Assembly: GCA_022495005.1 (NCBI GenBank)
Contig: JAGYXB010000825.1
Location: 3,286,001 to 3,350,000 of the forward strand
Source of the DNA: Rhyacophila brunnea
Lineage: Eukaryota > Arthropoda > Insecta > Trichoptera > Rhyacophilidae
Direction: 5' to 3'
Length of the DNA: 64,000 nt
The position numbers and the translations under genes were made by a program. The notes beneath the pieces were generated by a model, which saw nothing but the letters and a program-made list of their open reading frames with translations, made no database searches and was not told the origin of the DNA. This document shows, in pieces, positions 1-10,234 of this stretch. Numbering within the stretch: the first letter of the stretch is position 1; every line of letters begins with the position of its first letter.

Positions 1-655
1 AAGATTGATTTTCATACAAACAGCTTTTGTACATATCATGGTAAACTTACATATCATTATTTATTAATTTGCGATATTATTGATTAATTGAATTATTGTA
101 TTATTTTGCTAAATTAGCTTTCTGTTGAAATTTGATTGACTCACATAAATCGCTTGTTTTGCAATTTTAACAATATTTTGTTGCAAGATACATTGTAGTT
201 ATAAACTAATGGTATGGTATTCACCCTACATATATAATCATAGTATTATGACGATAGCAAGACAAAAAATGGCCAATAAGAAAAAAAAACAGAAAACAAA
301 ACTAGTCACATATGGTGGGACTGACATAACACCAATCCATGCAATAACCTACGATTCGACTTGATGTATGTGACACTTCTCCTTGGAAGGCATACAAGCT
401 GGAAGAGACAAGGACATTTTTATAATTAAAGTTTTCTAAAATACAATAGGTACTTTCAATTTTCTTTTGAATCCACTTTTATTTGAGTATTACATTAGTG
501 TTACGTCGACTAAATGAAATACACGTATAGTATCTAGGTGTATTTAATTCTAAATTCATCAAAAGCTTTCAGATTGATAGCACTTATCAGGAAGTCGGTT
601 TTTTTTAAAGAAGGTTATACACATGTTTGGTTTTGAAGTTTTGTAATAGTTTTTT
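1..655. other. A+T-rich non-coding stretch
   Basis: Nothing supportable is seen: no coding signature, no inverted repeat, and only short homopolymer runs (T-runs near 598 and 650). It may be unique intergenic or intronic DNA. Confidence 0.4.
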
Positions 656-735
656 TTTTTACAACAAATGGATGTTAATTACTTGCTCAACCAAGTCCAT
701 ACTCTGGGTACAAACACATCTTTCAAAATAACATG
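656..735 (-). repeat. Dispersed repeat family F, copy 1 (partial)
   Basis: The block around AAATGGATGTTAATTACTTG followed by GCTCAACCAAGTCCATACTC recurs at 37375-37505 in the same orientation, and inverted at 5708-5845 and 9418-9530. The shared core reads, on the other strand, 'gga-ccta-ata-gattgagcaa' and then 'gaggcccatatgatct'. The family is not identified. It adjoins a tRNA-like segment here, so it may be part of a tRNA-headed SINE. Confidence 0.5.
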
Positions 736-744
736 CTAATTTTT

Positions 745-822
745 CCAAATCCGGGATTTGAACCCGAGACCCTTGACTAACCAAGCAAATACATTACCAA
801 TCGGCCAACGCAGCCATCGGAA
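745..822 (-). repeat. tRNA-like SINE head
   Basis: On the minus strand this reads as a tRNA-like Pol III promoter: an A-box-like TGGCCGATTGGTAATG and, about 35 bases later, a B-box-like GGGTTCAAATCCC. The acceptor ends do not pair, so it is not a functional tRNA gene. A tRNA-derived SINE head is the simplest reading. Confidence 0.6.
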
Positions 823-885
823 ACCTACGGCTCCTAAGCCATTAAACTCATTTAGTGCTAACACCTCGACTGGCGCATTTGGGGT

Positions 886-1065
886 AGTTGGCCATTAGAT
901 ATAATTAACATGTTATTTAAATGTGGTAATTAAAGGGTAATTAAAGGTCAATTACTACTCTAAAATTAAATAGTTATGACTAAATCGGATATGTTAACAA
1001 TTAAAGTATGTTTACGAGTGCAGTTTTCTCAGCCAAGGAATAAGCCATTTACTCGTACTTATTGT
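886..1065 (+). repeat. Dispersed repeat family E, copy 1
   Basis: The segment containing GGCCATTAGATATAATTA and ATTTAAATGTGGTAATTA recurs at 38985-39075 (same strand) and inverted at 17105-17190 and 31055-31140. The inverted copies add a clear CATTCACTGCGGAC edge. It carries no coding capacity and its class is unknown. Confidence 0.6.
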
Positions 1066-1127
1066 GAGTTAGTTAAATCATATTACTTAACTGTGACAGC
1101 CAAATAAATTTATCAAGAGAAAATGAA

Positions 1128-1240
1128 GAGAGCTGAGGATACATGGTAGCAAATAACTAAGGACCGAGAAGAGTTGGCGAGAGTAGGGGAGGCTTTCATC
1201 CAACAGGGAATCAACCCCGCCTGACGATGATACAAAAATA
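1128..1240 (+). pseudogene. RTE-type LINE, last codons and 3' end
   Basis: The frame reads W-stop-QITKDREELARVGEAFIQQ and then GINPA and a stop. The GEAFIQQ motif near the end of ORF2, followed by a short GATGAT tail, is the usual ending of RTE-like LINE polyproteins. Only about 30 codons survive and an in-frame stop is present. The same ending occurs at 21735-22035 and 57599-57705. Confidence 0.65.
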
Positions 1241-1254
1241 TATTCTTCATGTTG

Positions 1255-1645
1255 TGCCATTCCCTAGTGGAGGTCCGCCATCATCAAGTCGATCTTAGCT
1301 TTGTCATCTGCTACCCAGAATAGTTCAGTTCAACCACGAAGTGTGGCGTTGTCCTCTACTACGCTTACCATTGATTTTTACTTAAACGATAAGTTGGGGA
1401 ATGCTGTACTGTTGTCATCTCATAATGTGGCCGAGGTACTGTAGTGTCCTGATTTTGATACAGCGCAGAACTTCTCGGTCCTTTCCCATTCGATTGAGAA
1501 CTTCAACATTTGTCACCCGTTCAGTCCAAGGAGTTTTGAAGATGCGTCTGTACAGCCACATCTAGAAAGCTTCAACTCTCCATGACATCTCTTTGTTTAA
1601 CGTCTATACTTACATACCATAAAAAAAGAATTGAGAGAACATAAC
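1255..1645 (-). pseudogene. RTE-type LINE ORF2 C-terminal fragment
   Basis: The minus strand encodes a decayed reverse-transcriptase C-terminal region: EMSWRVEAF, stop, MWLYRRIFKTPWTERVTNVE, then LNRMGKDREVL and LQYLGHIMR. The blocks 'AFEMWLYRR-L--PWT--VTN' and 'LQYLGHI-R' are typical of RTE-like LINEs just after the catalytic domain. There are at least two in-frame stops and no catalytic domain, so it is a dead 5'-truncated copy. The closest relative in the window is the inverted copy at 8945-9400. Confidence 0.85.
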
Positions 1646-1721
1646 AATAGGTTAAGGTCTCGATTGCTAAGGAGGCATCTCATTTTGAGAAATATTAGGT
1701 TTATTTATTATAACAGATTAT

Positions 1722-2080
1722 AGATACATATAAATACATCATTTTGAAAACACTTCTGAGAAAATATATTATAACCAATAGAAAAAATCTTCGAATATAA
1801 TAGAAATCGAACCTTCAACTTTCGGGTATCGCGCCCTCGCATATAGACCGCTATGCTAAAGGAGTCATACTTACTTGCGACAAATTATCACTAATGGCTT
1901 TTAATGCCCACTGAAGCGCATTCCAGATTGAGCTAATATTGGCAATCGGCTTTTGTATTTTTAATCAAAGTAGGTATAACTTTAATTACTAACTGACGTC
2001 ACGCATGTATGTTCAATAATTATGTTACATTCTTAAATCTTGTGAATTATCCTCTGAATAAATAAAATATTTAATTAGAC
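1722..2080 (-). repeat. tRNA-like repeat family B, copy 1
   Basis: On the minus strand the copy carries TTCTTAAATCTTGTGAATTA-like DNA, then a GACGTCAGTTAGTAATTAAA block, then a tRNA-like core with B box GGTTCGATTTC, then TCTATTGGTTATAATATA and CTCAGAAGTGTTTTCAAAA. The same order of blocks is found in at least eight other places here (most complete at 56797-57275). A Pol III-driven, non-coding mobile repeat is inferred. Confidence 0.7.
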
Positions 2081-2084
2081 ATTA

Positions 2085-3235
2085 TAATTATTTAATTATT
2101 AGTTTAGATGATGTAGTAAAATATTAAATATAGATAAATTCGACTGTATAAGAATTGAGAGTATTGAGACATACAATAATATTAATACCGAATATTATAT
2201 AATATTATTTTTCGAGACTTTCAAGGTAGCTTACTAACGTCTATTGTATATGGTTTTTATGTTATAACCGTGTATTCTCTCTGTTTCTTTGATGACATCC
2301 CAATAAAGATCATTGGAATAAGTATAATTTACTAACTGATATATTAAAGTAGATTTTTAATAAATTCCCAATTTGACATTACAAACTAAAAATTAAAATT
2401 GTATATTTACTACTTTGCGACATAATATCCATTATCGAACGTCGACGATGTTTTTGGCTATTTTCCATATTTCGCTGGTTTGCAGGTAAAACTCATATGG
2501 TGAATTTTTGGTCAAAATAAGTTTTTTCATTATTTCCACTAATATTTACGATACATATTGCTGGAAAAAGTCACTGAGACTTTGGGGAAGAAATCATCAT
2601 CATGAATTATTTAAGATTTATGTTTAGGAAAAAGTCATTCCCGCACATAATGATTTTTTCCTGAACTGTAAACATGTCTATGAGTAAGTTAGTGAGCGTA
2701 TTATCTGTGGTATGCATTGTCAACAGCTGTCATCTTGCGCCGACTGTAAGTTACTGGTTGTTTTTTTTTTACAATATAAACACATTGAATCAAAATAAAT
2801 GATACTTAGGTATACTAAATCAGGGGGTGTTAATAAGTTTAATGTAAAATTCTGCCTGACTGTTCATAATTTTTTACGTATGCAGTTGGGCGTGAGCTGT
2901 TGTATCAGAAATAAATGGTAGTATAGTTTATAGTATATTAAATACATGTCTAAATAAAATACTTAAAAATACGGAATACAAGGTAAAGACAGAATAAAAT
3001 AGGTAGGTAAGTAAATTAGAAATATAATCATATTATATTATAATATTATATAATATTTATATAAACCATAATAAGTATCAAGACAGTCATACCCATTAAA
3101 TAATGATACATACCCATTAAATATCAAATTAATGTTATTATCAGAGCATTGGAGTGGAGGTCGGAGCAGGAGCATGGAGCAGTAGAGCATTGTGGTTTTA
3201 CTCGGAATAGGAGCGGAGCCGGAGGGTCTAGGACG
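2085..3235. other. A+T-rich non-coding stretch
   Basis: No coding signature, RNA gene or recognised repeat is visible. Palindromic TATAAT-type runs near 2185-2210 and 3028-3058 look like simple A+T-rich sequence rather than element ends. Confidence 0.4.
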
Positions 3236-3239
3236 ATTT

Positions 3240-3625
3240 GGCACCGGACAACTGGACGCCAGGGAATTCGAAAATAAATAGACGTTAAGTACTTATAGGT
3301 ACTTTTAAAAAAAATATGCAATATTATTATTTATATTTCAATGATTATATTACGATTTATAGTTGATAAGAATGTAAATATGCAAACGTAAACAATGATT
3401 GAATCGTGCATATGTTTAAGTTCCAACGAAAAAAGACTTTTTTATTTTATATAAAGCCTTAGGCAGTGTAATTCTCAATCCGCGATAAAGAATACACTAT
3501 GTTCAGAGTAAAATGAATTCAAATTACTAAGTAGTAGATAGAAACTGATTAAAATACCTCGTCTACACGTGTCTACAACAGTGCGGCGTCCAATTGTCCG
3601 GAGGCCAGTCGTCCCATTCCCGAGC
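3240..3625 (-). repeat. Dispersed inverted-end repeat (GGACAATTGGACGCC family), copy 1
   Basis: One edge near 3243 reads CGGACAACTGGACGCC and the other near 3604 is the inverse, GGCGTCCAATTGTCCG, giving an element of roughly 360 bases with short inverted ends. The right-hand 240 bases recur inverted at 61036-61275 with high similarity, including GTTCCAACGAAAAAAG and CTCAATCCGCGATAAAGAAT. No coding capacity. A non-autonomous DNA element is likely, but no target duplication could be fixed. Confidence 0.6.
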
Positions 3626-3639
3626 CGGAGCACCGAAAA

Positions 3640-4750
3640 TTTGTAATGCTCAAATGCTTCGGATGTTTTTTTTATTAAGTATCAAATTTTCGTCCTAATA
3701 TCCAATAAAAATATTATATTTGACACTTTGCAACACTCTAATTATTTTTAAAGAGTTTCTTGATTTGAGTTCATATTTTTGTTCCTGAATAATGCTGAAT
3801 AACTATAAAATAAATAAAGAAATGATTAAAAATTTCATTGGATTTAAATATAAATCAGTCAATTTCATGCGCCACACCATTATGAATGGTAGATGGAATA
3901 TTAACAGCAAACAATTGCTCCTTAAATTCTCAGTAAGTACTTATATGACTTGTAAGAACATACCTACTTAAATTAAATTTCTGATTTTTAATAAAGAAAT
4001 ACGAATATGGAATACTCTTTCGTATATCAAATAAAGTAGAATACAATAATATGTAATACACAGGAATATTTGGAATTTTCAAGACAATATTTTTATATTA
4101 ATAGAAGGCTATAAAGGTAAGTAAATATAATAGAAACCAACAGTGCCTTCAACTTAACACCTCAATGGTATCTGACGATATTATGAAAAAGCTCTTTCCG
4201 ATATGAAAAAGTCGAGCTTTTAGGTTTTCTTTGCCTAATAAATGTGCCTTAAGTGCCGTAACTTCCTTTAAGGTTCCAGGGGCGTGGAAAATGTAATGGA
4301 GTAAGGGTAAAAAAAACGGTTTCACAGGGTGGGTAGGCACTATGCTATCGCCATAAATAACTCGGTATTACTTAGAAAAAACATGGAAAATAAAATATTA
4401 CCTTAATGTTGTCAATTGTCAATTTTATTTTTGATGGAATACCGTTATACAAGTTGTGAAATTGTAAAATACATTGCAATGTATTTTTTTAATATCATTC
4501 GCATGGTTAACATTATATTATATGGATTGAGTGTTTCTATCTTTTTAATAAAAAGACGAAATCACCACTGGTTGAAATTATAATAATAGATTATTTACGA
4601 GAAATAGTTATTTGGCCATTTGGTATTTATAGTGGGTTAAATCAATACATAAAAAAAATAGTATGCATTTTGCAGCTGCGTGTTCGAATCATCAATCTAC
4701 GGATTTAGAGACGGTACCAAATAAGCAACTTTATTTGCATATTTTTACAT
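3640..4750. other. A+T-rich non-coding stretch
   Basis: No gene or repeat recognised. Short open frames here (for example 4149-4340 minus) have no recognisable motif and sit in A+T-rich DNA. Confidence 0.4.
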
Positions 4751-4755
4751 TGAAG

Positions 4756-5215
4756 TTAATCCCTCCTAGCCAAAACCCGCCACGCACCAACGACTCCAAT
4801 CACACCAGTCGCGGTAAAGCCTACCTTCTTAAGAACAATATCGACGTATTTAAACAATCACTAATATTCTATAAAAATAGTTTAATTTGCCAACAAAATC
4901 TGTCCTATATGTGGGAATGTACTATAAATAAATACAAATTACGGTTTAAAGATTTAAAAATAATATGACACATTGAAGCTAATCCCTCCAAACTAAAACC
5001 CGCCACGCATCACACCCGGTCTTAATCGAGCATATCACGTGACCCTACATTGGCGATGTGAACCATCTAGTTCAGTTTTACGCCGAGAATATCCTAGGAG
5101 AAGATACTCAGGACTAAGGTTGCTAAGCTCAAAGTGAGCTCTGACTGAGTTTAAAGAAGTTACTTTCTAATGCAAAGTGCCGGGGAGAGAAGAGCACAAG
5201 GAAATTATAAAAATA
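4756..5215 (+). repeat. Dispersed repeat family D, two partial head-to-tail copies
   Basis: Two incomplete units follow each other. The first has ATCCCTCCTAGCCAAAACCC and GCCACGCACCAACGAC; the second (from about 4972) repeats ATCCCTCCAAACTAAAACCC and continues with TCTTAATCGAGCATATCACG, a GAGAAGATACTCAGGACTAA block and AAAGTGAGCTCTGACTGAG. A related + strand copy is at 49345-49545 and inverted pieces are at 19965-20035, 42180-42245 and 43860-44010. The end near GGGAGAGAA resembles a retroposon tail. Class not known. Confidence 0.6.
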
Positions 5216-5359
5216 AAATTGACAGTCGGCTGACGACAAATACCCGTATTCGAGATAGTACTTAGTAGGTACCTATATATTCTATCTATACACCCACGAT
5301 AGCCGCGCGGCTTAAGCTTTGGACTACAGCATCGTGGGTCCCTGCGCATTCATTCTATA

Positions 5360-5634
5360 ACAAGGCTGCTATCAGCCGCTATCGACGGCTATCGAGGATA
5401 GTTTATCATATTTATGTATTGAGGTGTTATATTGTTACAATAAGTTAGCCGTCTAAGCTGTCAAAACTGTTTATCTCCCTTTAAAAGTTAACACAGCCAA
5501 GAGAGGTGCTGTTAAAACATAGCACTTAGTGTAATAATTGCAATTAACTTACTGCAACAATTATAATACCTCAATGCATAAAATATGATAAACAACTCTC
5601 GATAACTGTCGATAACGGCCGATAGCAACTTTGT
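5360..5634. mobile_element. Foldback (long inverted-repeat) element, 275 bp
   Basis: The two ends are inverted copies of each other for about 90 bases: the left begins ACAAGGCTGCTATCAGCCGC and the complement of the right begins ACAAAGTTGCTATCGGCCGT; both continue with TATCGA repeats, TTTATCATATTT and CATTGAGGT. The two arms leave a short loop. No ORF. This is the form of a foldback MITE. A clear target duplication was not found. Confidence 0.8.
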
Positions 5635-5707
5635 GTACAGAATAGATGCACAGGCTCAAATTATGGGTCTGGTGAGTAGGTACACATATTGTTTTTAAAT
5701 TTGTCTA

Positions 5708-5845
5708 TGTTTGTATGGACCTAATAGATTGAGCAAACGGCTGACATCCATTTATCGTAAAAGCAAAAATATGTTAATGCAAACATCCATTCCGTCGAGG
5801 CCCATATGATCTTATTAGGATCAGATATGGTCGGAATCTATTCTA
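5708..5845 (+). repeat. Dispersed repeat family F, copy 2
   Basis: Contains ACCTAATAGATTGAGCAAAC, GACATCCATTTATCGTAAAA and GAGGCCCATATGATCTTATT. It matches the inverted copy at 37375-37505 nearly end to end. No coding capacity. Confidence 0.6.
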
Positions 5846-5849
5846 TTAT

Positions 5850-6835
5850 ATTGTAGGTACTTGGTTGGAACCAAACGCCGTCTTGTCAATGATTGCATTT
5901 AGACGATGTTGCTTCACACAGAGTAAAAAAATAAGTATTCATCATAATATTATAAGAAATGAAAATATTTAAAAAAATTGGCAAAGTTGATGTTGAGAAT
6001 TGTGGATTGTTTTGAGGATCGTAAATGAGATATATACAGAAAGATTACATTTTATATGCTCGCGTTACAATTAACCGAAGAGAACTAACTAGTATCACGC
6101 CGACACACACAGGTGCGGCGAAATAGTGGGAAGTAGAATCTGTCTCCCTCTTACAAACAATAGTCGGTATCTAGCATCGTCGCGCAGCGAGCGCTAGATG
6201 TAAACACGTACTTCTTTATTCTTATATTATTAATTATATATTTAATTATATTGTTATAGTATTCTATTAGACGGCTATCTCTCAACAGTTGATAATGTGG
6301 TCAGACAGAGAGGATAAAGAAATACACTATTATAGCATGCGAGGAAAGGATGAATGAAATTAGAATCATGCATATCGTGGATTGATGACTGTATATACTA
6401 TTATGTTATCATTACGTAACAATAATTATCAACAATAAGGTTAAATAATATGCAATAAAATAATATAAGGTAGTTAGGATTGAATCAAATGGGGTAGTGT
6501 AAAAAAAATGATAGAAAATATTTTCAAAAATGATAAAAAAACTTAACTGATTTTTCCAGACACATTCTAAATTCAAATAGCTATTTAAACGAGTATTTAA
6601 ATTAGCAGTTCAGACCGTATTGTCGCCAATGTGCGATATCATGACGTGCATAAGATCCGCTGGCTATCATTCTCCCAAAAGATGGTAATATAGCTGGGAA
6701 TCAACTTTGCAAGGAATCTGAATAAAACATACCTGACGCCAGTGGCAAAGGATGCTTCTTAAGGGAAGGTAGGGCGTGGTATGTAACAGGAAAAGTTCTA
6801 GGATAACTATATTTACGGGGCTTGAATTTGAATAT
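5850..6835. other. Non-coding stretch
   Basis: No gene recognised. A moderately GC-richer patch (6100-6200, around GACACACACAGGTGCGGCG and CGTCGCGCAGCGAGCGC) could be a repeat edge, but no partner copy is seen in the window. Confidence 0.35.
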
Positions 6836-6839
6836 TATT

Positions 6840-7270
6840 ATTTTTCAATATTTTACGGATTCAATTATTTATCGTTTTTTATTGGAAAAGTATTTCACTA
6901 TAAAAAAAATAATGCCGAACTTGGAATCAGACTTGCGGTAAAAATCTACAGCTTCATTAGTTGGGCTTCTTATCCAGTTGGTCACACAGACTTTATCTAC
7001 TGTGCGGTGTGCGTAAACTAACATAGCCATTACGTAATATGCGCAATGGTAGATATGCGCTGTTATGGAAGCAGTTGTTTTTTTTTTATAATGAAGTATG
7101 TAGACAGTTGTAGAACACAATTAAACTTTGAATTATACAAAGTCTTCATTGGTATGTGTTAGTAGAAGATTCAATAGACTTGAATACATTAGATTTATGT
7201 GTATGTGAATTTTATCTAATAAAATTTTATGTCTGGTGGTTAATTAAATTTGAAATGTTTTTAAGTTATT
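6840..7270 (+). repeat. Dispersed repeat family H, copy 1
   Basis: The block sequence of this region (GCCGAACTTGGAATCAGACT, GGGCTTCTTATCCAGTTGG, TTAGTAGAAGATTCAATAGA and a GGTGGTTA motif) recurs in the same order at 34020-34440, with substitutions and small gaps. Neither copy has a sustained ORF in common. The class is unknown; it is an old diverged repeat. Confidence 0.55.
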
Positions 7271-7274
7271 AAAG

Positions 7275-7790
7275 TTTATATTTCTCTATGTGGAGCTTAA
7301 AATAATTGAATCGTATGGAGTATAATTGTTCACCACTGAATGCTGGTCTATTCTAATGAAGAAGTAGAGTTTTATACGTTCTTGAATAATGGACCAATTC
7401 TAAAGTAAACAAAAAAAAAACGTAAGAAATCTATAATTTTTCTTTTCTTCTGCGGTTAATTGTCAATTTTATTATCTTGAACCGGTGAAAATGGAGGTGA
7501 GGTAAGATTATTAAAAGTCAAAAAGTTTAACGTTCGAAATTTAAAATTTATCCAAAGACGTATATCCGTCTTGACTTTGTGAGCGCTTCACTGCATAGAA
7601 GGCTATTACTGAAATTTAAAAAAAAAATCCTCAGTGACGTTCGTATTCCGTTACTGCCTGGCTATATGAAAAATGAGACGCACGAGGCTTATAGCGCGTA
7701 AGTAGTATAGTATCATAAAATAATAATAAGATATTTCAAAGTGTTTACTTAAAAGATTTACTTTGGATGCCATTTTGTATGACAATCATC
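7275..7790. other. Non-coding stretch
   Basis: No coding signature or repeat partner seen. It precedes the tail of the minus-strand retroelement at 7793. Confidence 0.35.
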
Positions 7791-7792
7791 AA

Positions 7793-7905
7793 ATCAAATC
7801 AAATTTATTTATTTTACATATAATGAACATAACAAATTACAAATTCAAAACGTTCACGACATGACATAAAATAAGTGTTAATACGGTACGGTTAATACAT
7901 AATTT
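7793..7905 (-). repeat. LINE-type 3' tail of the ORF1-only retroelement
   Basis: On the minus strand this reads ATGTCATGTCGTGAACGTTT, then TTTGTAATTTGTTATGTTC, then ATGTAAAATAAATAAATTTG and a (TTGAT)n-type run. It matches the 3' ends of the CR1/jockey-like LINE copies at 18118-18630, 30030-30895 and 62406-63165 (ATGTCATGTTGTGAACGTCT, TAAAAATAAATAAATTG and a TTGAAA run). It lies directly after the stop codon of the 268-codon ORF. Confidence 0.8.
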
Positions 7906-8712
7906 TTAGCTAACCGGCAACCGTGGAGTTTCCACTCTCGACACCCATTCTTTTATGAATGAGTGAAGTGGCCAGTTATCCGCTCTCAAAACAGTGTCCG
8001 TGACATCAGAAGGGATACCTACCTTGAAGGATGCGTAGTCCCCCCTTGATTTAATTTTCACGACTGTGAAATCAGCGGTACATAACTTATTTAAATAAGT
8101 TAAAACATCAGCCGTTGTTGTATCTCTGTGAAGCGGGCAGATGTGATACTGCTTCACAACAGTTTTCGCTCGTCCAGCGAGGTTTCCCCGAACCGCGACA
8201 CGCCGCTTCCGTGCAACGGTGGCCCATCCATCAACAATCCTAGGCGTAGGTAAATCTTCAGCTGGTTTCGGTTGTGAGGCCTCGTGTGACGATGAGGAGT
8301 CCTCTTCTGGGGCGACTGCTGGGATAACCCCGAGTGCAGGATAATTTTCTATTTTTGTTTTAATTTTCGATTGCGACCGTGTCGTCCTCGCATAAGTTGG
8401 TGGCGGTGTCGATCTCGGTGCCGGCACAGGAGGCGAGAGCGAGAAGCAAACAGTGTCGTTCGCTCGCTCGTTCGCTAGTGCACGCGCTGCCGGTGTAGGC
8501 GATGTCGCTGGCAACGGTACGTCTACTACAATTGCACTGGGCTTAATTGTACTTTTAAATGACACTGATTTATTTTTATAAATTTGGTGATCAGTTAGAA
8601 TTTTTTCAATTGATTCTACCTTTTTTAACAAAATGGCAATCATTTCAGACTGCTGTCTTATAACACACAACAAATCCACATTTTCCATGGTATTACCGAT
8701 GTTTTTAGACAT
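7906..8712 (-). CDS. ORF1-like (gag-like) nucleic-acid-binding protein of a non-LTR retroelement
   Basis: This is the largest uninterrupted ORF in the window: 268 codons from ATG to TAA with no frameshift. Three regions can be seen: an N-terminal heptad-like helix (about residues 10-45, LLCVIRQQSEMIAILLKKVE) suited to a coiled coil; a low-complexity Pro/Ser/Thr/Ala-rich middle (about 60-165); and a C-terminal block (about 185-262) with KQYHICPLHRDTTTADVLTY, YASFKVGIPSD and NWPLHSFIKEW. From family knowledge, that last block resembles the RNA-binding domain of insect CR1/jockey-type LINE ORF1 proteins, which coat the LINE RNA. The unusual point is that no reverse transcriptase follows: the ORF runs straight into a LINE-type 3' tail. 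It could be an internally deleted LINE or a stable ORF1-only family. The product assignment is by motif only. Confidence 0.75.
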   Translation of the reverse strand: MSKNIGNTMENVDLLCVIRQQSEMIAILLKKVESIEKILTDHQIYKNKSVSFKSTIKPSAIVVDVPLPATSPTPAARALANERANDTVCFSLSPPVPAPRSTPPPTYARTTRSQSKIKTKIENYPALGVIPAVAPEEDSSSSHEASQPKPAEDLPTPRIVDGWATVARKRRVAVRGNLAGRAKTVVKQYHICPLHRDTTTADVLTYLNKLCTADFTVVKIKSRGDYASFKVGIPSDVTDTVLRADNWPLHSFIKEWVSRVETPRLPVS

Positions 8713-8840
8713 TGTAATTCAGTTTTATAAGTAAATTATTGAATTTAAACTTAGAGCGCAGACTTGCACGTCTTGTCAGAATAGCGGCGTAACCTACCGA
8801 TGAATTATACTGATTTAAACAATACCAAATAAGTACCGAC
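8713..8840 (-). other. Probable 5' untranslated region of the ORF1-only retroelement
   Basis: The minus strand upstream of the 268-codon ORF has a less A+T-rich stretch (GTAGGTTACGCCGCTATTCT, GACGTGCAAGTCTGCGCTC) before the start codon. The outer boundary is not fixed because no target-site duplication matching the left flank was found. Confidence 0.4.
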
Positions 8841-8944
8841 TTAAAAAAATGTCGAAAATTATATTAGGTAAATAAACTATTTGGAACGTACGGGCTTATA
8901 ATGTCGTAAGTCCCATATTCGAACCTAAGGAAAGGGTCTGGAAA

Positions 8945-9400
8945 ATTCACCTTTAATGTGTGTTTAAGACTGCGTATTGTACGTGGTTTTGTTCTCTCAA
9001 TTCTTTTCTGCGTATGGAAGCATGTACGCTAAGCCAAGAGATGTCACGGAGAGTTGAAGCTTTCGAGATGTGGCTGTATAGACGCATCCTCAAAACTCCT
9101 TGGACTGACCGGGTGACAAATGTCTCGATCGAATGGGAAAGGACGGAGAAGTTCTGCGTAGTATCAAATCCAGGAAACTACAGTACCTCGGCCACATTAT
9201 GAAAGGACAAAAGTACAGCATTCCCCAACTTGTGATTCAAAGAAAGATCAATGGTAAGCGTAGAAGAGTACGACGCTGCATTTTGTGGCTTTAGAACCTC
9301 CGTGATTGGTATGAGTGCAGCTCCACTAAACTGTTCTGGGTAGCAGATGATAAAGCTAAGATCGCCTTGATGGTGGTCGACCTCCGATAAGAAGAAGACA
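8945..9400 (+). pseudogene. RTE-type LINE ORF2 C-terminal fragment with 3' end
   Basis: The + strand reads TLSQEMSRRVEAFEMWLYRR, ILKTPWTDRVTNVS, then after a frameshift GKDREVLRSIKSRKLQYLGH, IMKGQKYSIPQLVIQRKING, and later LRDWYECSSTKLFW. These are the post-catalytic blocks of an RTE-like LINE. It has at least one frameshift and stops, lacks the catalytic domain, and ends in a GATAAGAAGAAG repeat that looks like the short 3' repeat typical of this clade. It is a 5'-truncated dead copy related to 1255-1645. Confidence 0.88.
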
Positions 9401-9417
9401 ATGTGTATTTGGACCCA

Positions 9418-9530
9418 GAGAGAATTAATAGACTGAGCAATTAGTGGTTAACGTCGATTTCTCTAAAAAACATAAATATGTTAAGTCAACTTTCACTCTG
9501 TGGAGGCCCATATGATCTAACATGGTGATG
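9418..9530 (+). repeat. Dispersed repeat family F, copy 3
   Basis: Contains AATAGACTGAGCAATTAG, CATAAATATGTTAAGTCAAC and GAGGCCCATATGATCTAACA, aligned in order with 5708-5845. It follows the RTE tail at once, so one may have inserted beside the other. Confidence 0.55.
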
Positions 9531-9534
9531 TATG

Positions 9535-10230
9535 TATATATTTATGTTATTTTTTTGTACAGCGATAAGTTAATTGTATTATGTTTTCATTTTTTGAGAG
9601 GTTGAAAAATAGTTATAGTGGTTTGTTAAGTGGAGGAAATAAAAAAAATGCAAGAGTTGTAATTTTTACATTACGAAAGTTAGTAGAGAGTTATGTTCAT
9701 CCATGTATTTATTATTTTTTTAATAGCTAAAGATAGATATATCGTGTATTGGTACGTACCTGTGAAGAAACGAGGTACGTCGGGGGCGTTTGTATGGCAA
9801 GCCCGGAGGCTGGAGTGTGAATGCACATAATTTTCACTCTCGATTTCACGTTTTCTTCTCATTTTGCATGTAACTTTGTATTTTATTCCACAATCACTTT
9901 TAAACACTCCTCCCTCTTCTTTTAATATACCCCACATTTAGGTTCACCCTCTTTTACCGTACCTTGTTAAAATTAAAATAAACTCAACCAACACTTGAGA
10001 TTAACAACTTGATACGAAGGGGATGAAGGCTTAAGTCTAGGAGCCTCAAATAACTTGGATTATCTAAAGAAAAAATGATTTTACTAAATTACTTGTCTAA
10101 ATTTGTCTGTTCATATACATTTCGTTTCAAAATTACTCGACAAATGACTATAGTACTAGTTCTAACATATTCTAAACTTTCCTTTCCTTATCGTTTCCGG
10201 GATCACACCACTCCTTTCCAAAACATTGCA
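9535..10230. other. Non-coding stretch
   Basis: No supportable gene. The short minus ORF at 9680-9937 (85 codons) shows no recognised motif. A small inverted repeat, GGTACGTACCTG ... GAGGTACGT, near 9750-9780 is too short to interpret. Confidence 0.35.
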
Positions 10231-10234
10231 GCGG

